The notes beneath the pieces were generated by a model. The model was not told where the DNA came from. It searched no databases and was given only the letters and a program-made list of their open reading frames with translations. A program made the translations under genes and the position numbers. A stretch of 64,000 bases of DNA from Gemmatimonadota bacterium (GTDB lineage: Bacteria > Gemmatimonadota > Gemmatimonadetes > Longimicrobiales > Gaopeijiaceae): contig JAPOYJ010000011.1 in the NCBI GenBank assembly GCA_026706635.1, positions 1-64,000 of the forward strand, in the 5' to 3' direction. This document shows positions 1 through 8,470 of the stretch, piece by piece (position 1 is the first letter of the stretch; each line of letters opens with the position of its first letter).

Positions 1-98
1 CGCGACGAAGGGCCAATAGCCGCAGCGCTATTGGTCCGAGGAGCAACGCAGAGCCAGGCCCCGGGCACGGTGACTGTAAATCATGTCCACGGGCTGCG
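1..98 (+). mobile_element. MITE-like repeat, copy A (cut by window edge)
   Basis: This is the right-hand part of the dispersed element. It starts in the hairpin (arms CCAATAGC and GCTATTGG), continues through the conserved GAGCAACGCAGAGC block and ends with the right terminal repeat GTCCACGGGCTGC. Between the last two lies a remnant of the 18-bp palindrome (TGTAAATCAT at 74-83). The left terminus is outside the window. It lies just upstream of the broken abiEi-like gene. Confidence 0.75.
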
Positions 99-179
99 AG
101 TCCGCGCCGCGCCGGTCGGGGACAGGATTGGTGTTAGATTGATTATCGGGTTTCTGACACCCGGGGCAAGCGGACAGCC

Positions 180-778
180 ATGAAGAGCCTGCCTGAACGG
201 ATCATGGAGCACGCCGAGGCGGAACCGGAGGCCACGCCGATCTGCCCGAGCGCGCTGCTGCACATGGGTTCGAGGGGGGCCGTGGACCAGGCGCTGTCGC
301 GGCTGGCGCGGTCGGGGCGGCTGATGCGGATCTGCCGGGGGGGTGTACATGCGGCCGATCGAGACGCGGTTCGGGATGCGGGGGCCGAGCCTGGAGCTGG
401 CCATCCCCGCGCTAGCGCGGCTCTGGGGCGAGACGATCGTGTCGAATGGCGCAGACGCGGCGAATTGGCTGGGGCTGACGACCCAGAATGCCGTGCGAAC
501 GGTCTACCTTACGTCAGGTGCGAACCGGCTCCTCCACTTCGGGGCGCATCAGGTCCGGCTGCTCCGTGCTCCGCGCTGGCAGCTCGTGGGCGGGCACCGG
601 ATGGCGGGCGTGGTCATCCGCGCCTTGGCATGGCTTGGCCCCCGGGAGGTTGAAGCGGGTCTTGGACGCGGTGCTCCCGACGCTCGGGCGGGAAGACTTG
701 GACGAGCTCGCAGCTGCGCGGGCGGTCATGCCCGGGTGGATGGCGGAACCGATTAGCGCGAGGCTGGCGCGTGTCTGA
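180..778 (+). pseudogene. AbiEi-like (DUF6088) antitoxin, frameshifted
   Basis: Three consecutive reading frames together give one DUF6088/AbiEi-type protein of about 195 residues: an N-terminal winged-helix segment with MGSRGAVDQALSRLARSG and GRLMRICRGG, a middle part with WLGLTTQNAVRTVYLTSG, and a C-terminal part with LDAVLPTLGREDLDELAAAR. The first switch is at a run of seven G at 337-343; the second is at the CCCCCGGG tract at 639-646. Intact relatives are antitoxins/transcriptional repressors of type IV abortive-infection modules, normally followed by an AbiEii nucleotidyltransferase toxin, which is absent here. Both breaks lie in homopolymers, so sequencing error is possible, but two in one gene next to other broken genes favours real decay. 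Confidence 0.7.
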
Positions 779-2104
779 TCTTCCCTCCTCAGCCGTGACC
801 CCAAGGCCCCTCGCCGACCTGATCGCCCCAGGAGAGGACCAGGCCACCGAGTTCAAGCGCGGCAAGGTGTCCGGTCTTGGGCGAGAGATCTGCGCATTCG
901 CCAACAGCGAGGTCGGCGGCAGGTTCTTCATGCGCGACGGCGCGTCCACGCAGCAGATGTCGCGGGACGAAGTCCACGAGCTCTTTCACGCGGTCGGCGC
1001 GATCCGCTTCGACGAGGCACCGTGCGGGCGCTTCTCGCTCGACGAAGACATCGACGAGGACAACTGGGAGCTCTTCCGCCGGAGGGCCGCGATCCCGGAG
1101 GCAATGGAACCGGAGACCGCGCTGCGGAACCTCAACCTGCTGGCTGCGGATGGCCGGATGACCAACGCCGGCGCGTGGTTGCTCGCGAAGGACATCACGA
1201 AGTTCAGCCTGAGCGCGGAGGTCGTGTGCGGGCTGTTCCGGGGCGCCGACAAGACGCACATCATCGACCGACGTGGCTTCGACGGCGACGTGTGCACCAT
1301 GATCGACGACGCGATGGCGTGGATCGAGTCCAAGATCAACGTGAACTACATCATCACCGGGGCCGTGCGCCGCCAGGAGCGCCCGGAGCTGCCGCTGGAC
1401 GCGATTCGCGAGGCCGTGGTCAACGCAGTCGCCCACCGGGACTACCGCTCCACCGCCTCGGTCCACATCTACCTGTTCCACGATCGGCTGGAGGTGGTGA
1501 GTCCGGGCGGCCTCCCGCCCGGCATGACCGAGGCGGAGCTCGGCGTGCGCAGCAAGCCGCGCAACGGGCTCCTCTTCCGCCTTTTGCACCGGATGGACGC
1601 CGTGGAGCACATCGGCACGGGCATCCGCCGCATCCGCGACCTGTGTCGGGAGTGGGACGTGGCCGCGCCGATCTTCGACATCTCGGACCACTGGGTGACG
1701 GTGACGTTCCTCCGCCCGGCGGTGAGCCGTCAGGGCGCGAAGGGGGCGGGGAAGGACCGGACGGGGCACCAGGCCAGCACCAGGTCGGCACTAGGTCGGC
1801 ACCAAGTTGCGATTCTGAGGAAGTCGTTGTCGGCGAGTGCTTTGACCGAGCTGATGGCGGTCATTGGCAGGAGGGACAGGACCAAGTTCAGGAATCAGGT
1901 GCTGCGCCCCATGATGAATGCCGGGTGGACGAGATGACGATCCCCGACAAGCCGACGAGCAGTCGGCAGCGGTACCGGATCACCGCGGCCGGGAGGGCGG
2001 TGCTGGGGGAAGTGGGGGAGATGCGGGGCGTTCCTGCGTTATCCGACGGGGGACCGTGGAGAAGGGGTGAGCGCGGTGCGGGAGGCGAGGGGAACGGAGT
2101 CTGA
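771..2104 (+). pseudogene. AlbA_2 ATP-binding/winged-helix protein, internally deleted and frameshifted
   Basis: The N-terminus has the AlbA_2 entry motif (ATEFKRG, then ICAFANSEVGG) but jumps at once to FFMRDGASTQQMSRDEV, which normally follows about 60 residues later, so most of the AlbA_2 core is missing in frame. The GHKL-like ATP-binding part is present (EAVVNAVAHRDY, VSPGGLPPGM, GTGIRRI). The first frame stops at 1937. The family's usual C-terminal winged-helix tail (MTIPDKPTSSRQRYR) continues in another frame from 1934 to 2104, so a frameshift sits near 1930. The GTG start overlaps the stop of the abiEi-like remnant. Relatives are regulators or components of defence and toxin-antitoxin loci; this copy is very likely dead. 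A fuller relative lies at the right edge of the window. Confidence 0.7.
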
Positions 2105-2117
2105 TGAGTAGCGGGGG

Positions 2118-2366
2118 TTGCCGATAACAGCTCCGACATTCACAAGGGCGAGGCCCCGGCCCTGAACTGGGTGCACGAGAATGGGGAAAAACGCCCGGGG
2201 AGCCTATCGGGACGTCACCGACCGGACCTTCATACGCGAGATCGGCCGCCTTGCCAGGCGGGGCTTCGTCGTGCTCGGCGGCGATCCTGAGTCGGGCCAT
2301 CCCACGGTCGCCCTGGACTTCGGTGTCATCGAGAAGGACTTCGAAGCGCCCGCAGTCCACCGGTGA
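2118..2366 (+). pseudogene. winged-helix C-terminal remnant (Fic/AlbA-type)
   Basis: A 61-codon open frame starting at 2181 reads GAYRDVTDRTFIREIGRLARRGFVVL, which resembles the C-terminal winged helix of Fic-like or AlbA_2 proteins (a turn followed by an R-D/E-L repeat-like recognition helix). Just upstream, in another frame, ALNWVHENG could be the preceding helix, suggesting one more frameshift near 2185-2195. No catalytic domain is present. It fits the surrounding set of decayed toxin-antitoxin and AlbA genes. The family assignment is weak. Confidence 0.35.
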
Positions 2367-3288
2367 TCCCCGACTACCCCCCACCCCCTGCGAACGCCGA
2401 CTCCGTCCGGTCGCACTCGCGCCTCGTCGCGCCAGCGCGCCACCGCATCCGCCACCTCGTCCGCGATCCCACGCGCGCGGCCCAGAGACAGACCGTAGTA
2501 CTCGGCCGTGGCCACCACCCGATCCGTCGCACCAGGAGCACGCGCCGCCCCGCGACGCTCTCGATCCGCCAATCCGGCACCCGGATCCCCGCACGCGCCG
2601 CCAACGCCAGGGCAACGCCCTCCCAGAGAACGATATCGCGGTCGTCCTCCCGGTGCGGGAACTTGGCGATGGCCAGGGCACCGTCCCTGTCCCGGACGGC
2701 CGCCTTGGGCCTGGCCCCGCCGAGCGACGATCCCGGTCCGATCAGCAGACGCAGGTCCTCATCCCCCTCCTCCGAGCACTTCACTCGGTCCGCCGCGCCC
2801 AGCAGTCGCGAGATCTCCAGGAGCGGAGGCACCCGCCGCGCCCACGCACCCTCCGAGGGGGGTTCGGCCAGGAAGGGACCGCCGGGTGCCGTCGAGAAGC
2901 GAATCGCGCCGATCCGGACCTCGTCGTCCACCCGGAGCAGAAAGTCGGAATCGAAGAGCGTGCGCGGCGTTCGGCCCTCGCGGCGGGCCAGACGAACTTC
3001 GCCGCGCCGGAGAAGGACCCGCCCCCAGCGATCGGGGGCCGAGTCGCCAATCGACCCGAAGAGCCCGCCCCGCGAGTGAAAGGCGCCGGGACCCAGAGGC
3101 AGCGCTGGCTCCAACGCAAACCGTAGCGGGTGTTCCAGCCACTCGCTGGCGTACCCGAACGAAGCGCTTTCCCGTCGTCCGCGCGCACGCATCCAGAGGC
3201 GTCCCACCGGGACCGGTTCGCCGCGGAGGTCCATCTGGACCCATACCTCGCGAGCCACGAGGCCGCCCCTACGACCGGCCGGAACCAC
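2204..3288 (-). pseudogene. hipA-like toxin kinase with catalytic core deleted
   Basis: The N-terminal half is a good HipA: couple_hipA region (GRLWMRARGRRESASFGY, FGSIGDSAPDRWGR) and the start of the kinase domain (GGARPKAAVRDRDGALAIAKFP, GRRVLLVRR). Directly after VRR the sequence jumps to the family's C-terminal helix (ATAEYYGLSLGRARGIADEV), and it does so in a different frame, near 2510-2520. The catalytic and Mg-binding segments (NxDDHLRNH-like loop, DxxP) are gone, roughly 150 residues. The nominal frame is 304 codons against about 410-440 in intact HipA. Its GTG start overlaps the 3' end of the hipB-like gene by 20 bases, as expected for a hipBA operon. The kinase should be inactive; a surviving HipB could still repress. 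Confidence 0.75.
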
Positions 3289-3616
3289 TGGGCCTGCGCG
3301 TGCCCGACGCCCTGACGCGCTGCGGCAGTCCCTCTTCGAGCAGGTCCAGACCCAGGTGGTCGCGGCGGCGGTCCGCGAGGTCGGCGATCGGGTCGTGCAG
3401 CCCCAGCACGAAGAGGACGGTGGCGTAGTTGCCCATCGAGACGCCCGGCTCGCCCTTCTCGATCCGGTGCAGCGTGGTGCGGCTGATCAGCGCGCGATCG
3501 GCCACCGTGGCGGCGCGCAGCCGTCGCCTCCGCCGTGCGTCGCGGATGTCGGCGCCGAGCTTGCGGAGGTGCCGGAGAACGGGCAGCGGGACGGTCCCGC
3601 GGAAAGGTGAGGACAT
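3269..3616 (-). CDS. HipB-like XRE-family helix-turn-helix antitoxin/repressor
   Basis: A protein of about 115 residues with a Cro/C1-type HTH: GADIRDARRRRRLRAATVADRALISRTTLHRIEKGEPGVSM is read across the helix-turn-helix, with the typical RxTLxRIEKG recognition helix, followed by NYATVLFVLGLHDPIADLAD. HipB proteins bind operator DNA and inhibit the HipA kinase. The gene precedes the degraded hipA and overlaps it by 20 bases. I chose MSSPFRG as start because the domain begins shortly after; upstream ATGs at 3631 and 3649 are in frame and no good ribosome site separates them. With hipA broken it is probably an orphan repressor. Confidence 0.7.
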   Translation of the reverse strand: MSSPFRGTVPLPVLRHLRKLGADIRDARRRRRLRAATVADRALISRTTLHRIEKGEPGVSMGNYATVLFVLGLHDPIADLADRRRDHLGLDLLEEGLPQRVRASGTRRPSGSGRS

Positions 3617-3743
3617 GTTGGTGACCAGCATTCTGAACGGTAACGGCATTTCCGACTAAAATAGCGGTTAGGTCAACCCCATCGAGGAGACTTGGACGCT
3701 TGCGGCCCCCGCCGCGCGACCTTCTCCTCCGACATGTCATGAC

Positions 3744-3778
3744 GCTCGGACTCGCGCGAGATTATCCACTGACCGCTA
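3744..3778 (-). mobile_element. MITE-like repeat, copy L (left end only, inverted)
   Basis: Reading the minus strand gives the left terminal repeat with its CTCGCGCGAG palindrome: TAGCGGTCAGTGGATAATC then TCGCGCGAG. Only about 35 bp survive. It lies in the gap between the hipB-like gene and the antiporter, which starts 34 bases later. Confidence 0.55.
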
Positions 3779-3811
3779 CAGCCCCCCGCGCCAGACCGCA
3801 GGAAACGCGAC

Positions 3812-5425
3812 TTGGACTTCGAGCTGATCACCGTAGCCCTGGGCGATGTCGCCTGGATCGCCCTGGCCTTCATCCTGGGCCTCCTCTCCAGAGGCATCGG
3901 GCTGCCGCCCATGGTGGGGTTCCTGGCGGCGGGGTTCGCCCTCAACCTGTCCGGGATCGCGAGCGGCGATGTCCTGCGCAAGGTGTCGGACGTCGGCATC
4001 ACCCTGCTGCTCTTCACGGTCGGGCTCAAGCTCAACCTTCGCACCCTCGCGCGTCCGCGGGTGTGGGCGGTGGCCAGCCTCCAGATGGTGATCGGCGTCG
4101 TCGGATTCGCCGTCGTCCTACACCTTCTGGCGCTCGCGCTGGCCCTCGGACTCGACTCCAGCCAGGTGGCATCGTACGGCCAGCTCCTCCTCCTCGGGTT
4201 CGCCCTGAGCTTCTCGAGCACCGTCCTCGTGGTGAAGGTGCTGGAGGAGAACGGAGCGATGGCCTCGCTGGCCGGTCAGATCGCGATCGGCGTCCTCGTC
4301 ATCCAGGACCTGTTGGCGGTCGCCTTTCTCGCGGCCGCTGCCGACGGATGGCCGACCCTGTGGGCGCCGCTCCTCCTCCTTCTCATTCCCCTGCGCCGGC
4401 TGCTGACGTTTGTGCTCGAGCGGGTCGGCCACGGCGAGCTCCTGGTGCTCTACTCGCTCCTCCTCGCCCTGGGCGGCGCGGAGGTGTTCGAGGTGGTCGG
4501 GCTGAAGGGCGACCTGGGCGCGCTGGTGATGGGCGTCCTCGTCTCCGGCCACGAACGGTCGGGAGAGGTCGCAAAGACCATGTTCGGGTTCAAGAACCTC
4601 TTTCTCCTCGGCTTCTTCCTCTCCATCGGCCTCTCGGGGCCGCTGACGCTCGAGGCGTTCCTAGTCGGCGCGGCCCTGACACCCCTGGTCCTCGCGAAGT
4701 CGGCGCTCTTCTTCGTTCTCTTTACTAGCTTCAGGGTGCGCGCCCGGACATCGCTCCTAGCCTCGCTGACGCTGGCCAACTACAGCGAGTTCGGCCTGAT
4801 CGTGGCCGCCGTCGGGGTCGCCGCCGGCTGGCTCGACGCCCACTGGCTCATCGTCCTCGCGATCGCACTCTCGCTCTCCTGCGCGGTCACTTCGGCGCTC
4901 ACCCGTTCCGCCCACGAGATCTACCAGCGGCTCCGCTCGCTGTGGACGCGCTTTGAACGATCCGCACGGCTCCCCGATGACGGGCAGCTCGACACCGATG
5001 GCGTGAGGATCGCCATCGTCGGGATGGGCCGCATCGGCACGGCCGCCTACGATCACATGCACCAGCTGCACGGAGGAAGGGTGATCGGCTTCGACTTCGA
5101 CCCCCAAAAGGTCCGGCGACACCAGGAGGAGGGGCGGTGGGTGCTCCTGGGCGATCCTCGGGGCGGAGACTTCTGGGACCGCTTCCAGAGCACGCGGGAG
5201 CTTGAGGTCGTCATGCTCGCCCTGCCGCATCGCGAGGCCAAGCTCGCCGTACTCGAGCGCATGAAGGATGTGGCCTTCGAGGGCCAGATTGCCGCTGCCG
5301 CCAGGTTCCCGGACGAGATCGAGTACATACGGGAGGCCGGCGCATCGATCGTCTTCAACCTCTCGGCCGTGGCGGGTTTGGGGTTTGCCGAACACGTTGC
5401 GCATGAGTTAGCAGTTCGAAGATAA
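3812..5425 (+). CDS. CPA2-family cation:proton antiporter with NAD-binding domain
   Basis: 537 residues. The first ~370 are strongly hydrophobic, with about a dozen predicted membrane segments of the Na_H_Exchanger (KefB/CPA2) type, including GIGLPPMVGFLAAGFALN and the ATTAAGG-like region FALSFSSTVLVVKVLEENG. After a linker near residue 390 comes a TrkA-N/RCK-like Rossmann domain (RIAIVGMGRIGTAAYD). The family exchanges K+ or Na+ for H+ across the inner membrane, with nucleotide-dependent gating. The TTG start is preceded by AGGAAA at good distance. The last codons (LAVRR, stop) are supplied by the left end of a short MITE copy (see findings). Substrate ion cannot be told from sequence. Confidence 0.85.
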   Translation: MDFELITVALGDVAWIALAFILGLLSRGIGLPPMVGFLAAGFALNLSGIASGDVLRKVSDVGITLLLFTVGLKLNLRTLARPRVWAVASLQMVIGVVGFAVVLHLLALALALGLDSSQVASYGQLLLLGFALSFSSTVLVVKVLEENGAMASLAGQIAIGVLVIQDLLAVAFLAAAADGWPTLWAPLLLLLIPLRRLLTFVLERVGHGELLVLYSLLLALGGAEVFEVVGLKGDLGALVMGVLVSGHERSGEVAKTMFGFKNLFLLGFFLSIGLSGPLTLEAFLVGAALTPLVLAKSALFFVLFTSFRVRARTSLLASLTLANYSEFGLIVAAVGVAAGWLDAHWLIVLAIALSLSCAVTSALTRSAHEIYQRLRSLWTRFERSARLPDDGQLDTDGVRIAIVGMGRIGTAAYDHMHQLHGGRVIGFDFDPQKVRRHQEEGRWVLLGDPRGGDFWDRFQSTRELEVVMLALPHREAKLAVLERMKDVAFEGQIAAAARFPDEIEYIREAGASIVFNLSAVAGLGFAEHVAHELAVRR

Positions 5426-5465
5426 TCTCGCGCGAGCACCGATGGCCTACGCTCGCGAGCTGCTA
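5409..5465 (+). mobile_element. MITE-like repeat, copy K (57-bp internal-deletion form)
   Basis: It begins TAGCAGTTCGAAGATAATC, continues CTCGCGCGAGCACCGA and ends GCGAGCTGCTA, so both outer ends are present but the middle is missing. The first bases overlap the last codons and TAA stop of the antiporter gene. Confidence 0.65.
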
Positions 5466-5491
5466 CCCGCCAGAAGAGGGGAAGGACCAGT

Positions 5492-6754
5492 CTATTTGAT
5501 CTGAATCACATAGATATCGAATTCGAATTCATCTCCGGCGCGGTCGGATTGGAAAGCGATCCTATCCCCGTCCGGGGACCACGCGGGAACCCCGGAGTTA
5601 CCAAGACTCTCGGTCAGACGCTCCTCGTTGTCTCCGTCCGCATCCATCAGATAGATATCGTAGTCGCCGTCGCGGTCGGCCATGAAGGCGATCTTCTCCC
5701 CGTCCGGGGACCACACGGGCCACTCGCCGCCTGAATCCGTCAGGCGCTCCTCGTTGTCCCCGTCCGCTTCCATCACATAGATCTCGTAGTCGCCTTCGCG
5801 GAAGGACATGAAGGCGATCTTCTCCCCGTCCGGGGACCACGTCCCGCCCGGGGGCCACAGGGCCAACTCGCCGCCTGAATCCGTCAGGCGCTCCTCGTTG
5901 TCCCCGTCCGCGTCCATCACATAGATCTCGTAGTCGCCGTCGCGGTCGGCCTGGAAGGCGATCTTCTCCCCGTCCGGGGACCACTCGGGGAACTCGCCAC
6001 CTGAATCCGTCAGGCGCTCCTCGTTGTCCCCGTCCGCGTCCATCACATAGATCTCGAATTCGAATTCATCGCCGTCGCGGAAGGACACGAAAGCGATCTT
6101 CTCCCCGTCCGGGGACCACACGGCCAACTCGCCACCGTCGTTCGTCAGGCGCTGGGGCGCGTTCGGGACCGTGACCTGGAACGTCTGCGTCGCGGCCAGC
6201 CCGCCGGGATCCCTGGCCGTGACCGTCACGCTCGAAGTACCCTCCGCCAGCGCCGTCACCGTCACCGTGCTGACCGACACCGACACCGTGGCTACGTCCG
6301 TGTCGGAAGAGACGGCGGAGTAGGCCAGCGTCTCCCCGTCCGGTTCGGTGAAGTACGAAGACGCATCCACGGTCTCCGTCCGGCCGACGGCGACCGTGAC
6401 GGGAGGCATCGCGCCGTTCGGCTCCGGAGCCCGGTTCGGCACCGTCACCGAGAAGTCCTGCTGGCCCTCAAGGCCGCCCGGATCGGAGGCCGTGACGGTG
6501 ACCGTCGCGTCTCCGGGCGCAACCGCCGTGACGGTGACGGTGGTGTCCGACATGTACGCCGTGGCCACGCCAGGATCGGACGACGTGACCGAGTAGCTCA
6601 GAACGTCGCCGTTCCGATCGTTGAAGCAGGCCGCGGCGGTGGTGGTCTCGCCCACGTTGACGGTCGCGTCCGGGATGGGACCGCAGGCGGCCGGGGCTTC
6701 CGCGCTCTCGCAGGAAGCGAGCGCGAGCAGGGCGAGCACGTCAGGGCGCTTCAT
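5492..6754 (-). CDS. lipoprotein with two Ig-like and five TolB-type (PD40) repeats
   Basis: 420 residues. A short signal peptide ends in a lipobox (LALASC). Residues ~25-210 hold two Ig-like/cadherin-type beta-sandwich repeats, each ending VTVTASDPGG or VTVTARDPGG and QxFxVTVPN. Residues ~215-420 hold five PD40/WD40-like blades, each with WSPDGEKIAF, then YEIYVMDADGDNEERLTDSGG. Such proteins are exported and usually bind partners or polysaccharide; no enzyme motif is visible. At the DNA level the blades are nearly identical over about 55 bases (for example near 5875 and 6003), pointing to recent duplication or gene conversion. Five blades are few for a closed propeller, so it may be incomplete or pair with another protein. 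It stands alone, divergent from the next gene. Confidence 0.8.
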   Translation of the reverse strand: MKRPDVLALLALASCESAEAPAACGPIPDATVNVGETTTAAACFNDRNGDVLSYSVTSSDPGVATAYMSDTTVTVTAVAPGDATVTVTASDPGGLEGQQDFSVTVPNRAPEPNGAMPPVTVAVGRTETVDASSYFTEPDGETLAYSAVSSDTDVATVSVSVSTVTVTALAEGTSSVTVTARDPGGLAATQTFQVTVPNAPQRLTNDGGELAVWSPDGEKIAFVSFRDGDEFEFEIYVMDADGDNEERLTDSGGEFPEWSPDGEKIAFQADRDGDYEIYVMDADGDNEERLTDSGGELALWPPGGTWSPDGEKIAFMSFREGDYEIYVMEADGDNEERLTDSGGEWPVWSPDGEKIAFMADRDGDYDIYLMDADGDNEERLTESLGNSGVPAWSPDGDRIAFQSDRAGDEFEFDIYVIQIK

Positions 6755-7182
6755 TCTGGACCTCTCCCAACGTGAGGGGTGGCCAAATTTGTGGTTCGTC
6801 TGCCCACTGTGTCAATGGCCATCGAAACGTCACATTCCTGGCGGTTGAAAATGTCGCACTTCGAGAGCCACCCAGGGAAGGGAGCGAAGCGTCCGGGAAC
6901 GGGGCGGTTGCCGTGGTTCGGCGGGTGCTCATAACCCGATCTCCGGCGCTGGCGCACCGCCTTCGACACTTTGTTCGACGTCAGCAAAGGCGGGGCGCGG
7001 GCGTGGCCGGTTCGGGGTTTGCCGAGCAGGTTGCGGACGGGCTAGACTGACCGGAGTTCGTACCGCCTCATGTCACCCCGCTTCCCAAACCACTCGCGAA
7101 AAAGACGGGCTGAAACACGACGGGACTCGACCCTTTGCATCCATCCTTCTCGCTGACGGCCTCCCGCGCCCCCCGACGCCGC
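6755..7182. other. divergent intergenic region with a weak antiporter-like remnant
   Basis: This gap separates two divergently transcribed lipoprotein genes, so it must contain both promoters; I could not assign boxes with confidence. Near its right end the plus strand reads GVAGSGFAEQVADGLD then stop, resembling the C-terminus of the antiporter at 3812-5425 (VAGLGFAEHVAHEL), and the frame before it (TLFDVSK) would fit after a frameshift. This may be a leftover of a lost antiporter-type gene. No repeat copy is seen. Confidence 0.35.
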
Positions 7183-8280
7183 ATGCGCCGTGAACAGTGG
7201 GTTCGTCACCCTGCGCTGGCCGGGGCGTTCCTGCTGGCCGCGTGCGCCGATCCGGCGCCCGTGGAACCGCCGAACATCGACCTGGCGCTGCCCTGGACCA
7301 CGGCGTCGGTGGCGGATGTCGGCGGTTCCGCCGAGCTGGTGGCCGCCGGGCTGGCGAAGACGCGCGCCAACGACCGCCCGCTGAGCCTGCTCGTCGTGAA
7401 GAACGGCCTGCTGGTCGTGGAGGAGTACTTCGGCAGCGCCGTTTCGGCCGACCTGCACGATGTGCGTTCCGTCACGAAGAGCGTGGTCTCCGCGCTCACC
7501 GGAATCGTCATCGACCGGGGAGACATCGGCCATGTCGACAGCCCGATCGGCGGATTCCTGGACTCGCTGGTCAGCGACCTGGAGCCGGAGAAGGCGGCGA
7601 TCACCATCGAGAACCTGCTGACGATGACCAGCGGCCTGGAGTGGGACGAATCCGGGGGCTTCGGGGACTACTCGGAGTGGATCCGGTCGGACGACCACAT
7701 CGGCTTCCTGCTGGACAGGCCCCTCGTCGCGGAACCCGGAGTGCGGTTCACCTACAATTCGGCCGCCGTGCACCTTCTCGGCGTGGTCCTGGAACAGGCC
7801 ACGGGCATGCCGCTGCCGGAGGCGGCGGACGAACTGCTCTTCAGCGGGATGGGGATCGCGAGGAGTCGCTGGGAACCGCTTGCCGGCGGCTTCCACAACG
7901 GAGGCGTGGGACTCGATCTGCGTCCCCGGGACCTGGCACGGCTCGGCCAGCTGTTCCTCCAGCGGGGCAGCAGCGCCGAACGCCGAGTCCTGCCGGCCGA
8001 TTGGGTCGAGAGAACATCTGCGGCGCACTTCGATTGGCGCTCCAACTCGGGCTCGCTACGCGGAATCTCCTACGGACATCTCTGGTGGGTCGTGCCCGAG
8101 GCCCGCGAGCCCTTCTACTTCGCCTGGGGCTTCGGCGGGCAGTATGTGGTCGTCGTCCCCGAGCTGTACCTGGTCATCGTCACGACCAACAACTGGCGCG
8201 GTGTGGGTGAGGATGCGGGCCGCTACGAGCGAATGACGATGGATGTGCTTGTCGAGTACATGATTCCGGCCTTCCGCTGA
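7183..8280 (+). CDS. class C beta-lactamase/penicillin-binding-like serine hydrolase, lipoprotein
   Basis: 365 residues from the ATG at 7183 (an in-frame TTG at 7135 would add 16 residues before a plausible signal peptide, so I prefer the ATG). MRREQWVRHPALAGAFLLAAC gives a signal peptide with lipobox. The serine beta-lactamase fold follows: SVTK (nucleophile and general base of SxxK) about 90 residues into the mature protein, YNS as the YxN motif in RFTYNSAAVHLLG, and a C-terminal strand motif WGFGG in place of the usual KTG/HxG. Members are esterases, amidases or peptidases as often as true beta-lactamases. Single gene; it is convergent with the NAD-GDH gene across a MITE copy. Confidence 0.8.
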   Translation: MRREQWVRHPALAGAFLLAACADPAPVEPPNIDLALPWTTASVADVGGSAELVAAGLAKTRANDRPLSLLVVKNGLLVVEEYFGSAVSADLHDVRSVTKSVVSALTGIVIDRGDIGHVDSPIGGFLDSLVSDLEPEKAAITIENLLTMTSGLEWDESGGFGDYSEWIRSDDHIGFLLDRPLVAEPGVRFTYNSAAVHLLGVVLEQATGMPLPEAADELLFSGMGIARSRWEPLAGGFHNGGVGLDLRPRDLARLGQLFLQRGSSAERRVLPADWVERTSAAHFDWRSNSGSLRGISYGHLWWVVPEAREPFYFAWGFGGQYVVVVPELYLVIVTTNNWRGVGEDAGRYERMTMDVLVEYMIPAFR

Positions 8281-8285
8281 CCGAC

Positions 8286-8470
8286 TAGCAAGACCGCTTC
8301 GAATGCTCGTCCATAATGTAAACTATACTTTACAATATGTACTCCGCACTTTGCAATTCCCCTGCCCTTCGCCTTCGCTCTTCGTCGCGCCTTGCCGGTG
8401 AGGCGGTCCACGGACCGCCCGCGCTCCGCCACTCCCGGGTGCTCGCAAAGAGACTACCCACGAACCGCCA
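8286..8470 (-). mobile_element. MITE-like repeat, copy M (inverted, doublet-bearing)
   Basis: On the minus strand this reads from a decayed left end (GTTCGTGGGTAGTCTC, then GCGAGCACC) through GGCAAGGCGCGACGAAG, an AT-rich palindrome doublet, TATGGAC and a shortened right end finishing TTGCTA. The left end supplies the last codons and TAG stop of the NAD-GDH gene. It fills the whole gap between the two convergent genes. Confidence 0.6.
8317..8355. repeat. 21-bp-period palindrome doublet 1
   Basis: Unit 1 is TGTAAACTATACTTTACA (a near-perfect 18-bp palindrome), a 3-base spacer follows, and unit 2 is TGTACTCCGCACTTTGCA, a decayed copy. Both sit within MITE copy M between two gene 3' ends, so a promoter role here is unlikely. 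The first unit has a 13-base core identical to one inside the YhaN-like gene. Confidence 0.7.

Noticed and set aside
5640-6120. Regularly spaced repeats as a CRISPR array
   Set aside because: They are in-frame coding repeats of PD40 blades, with a period of about 125-135 bp and no spacer-like variable parts.
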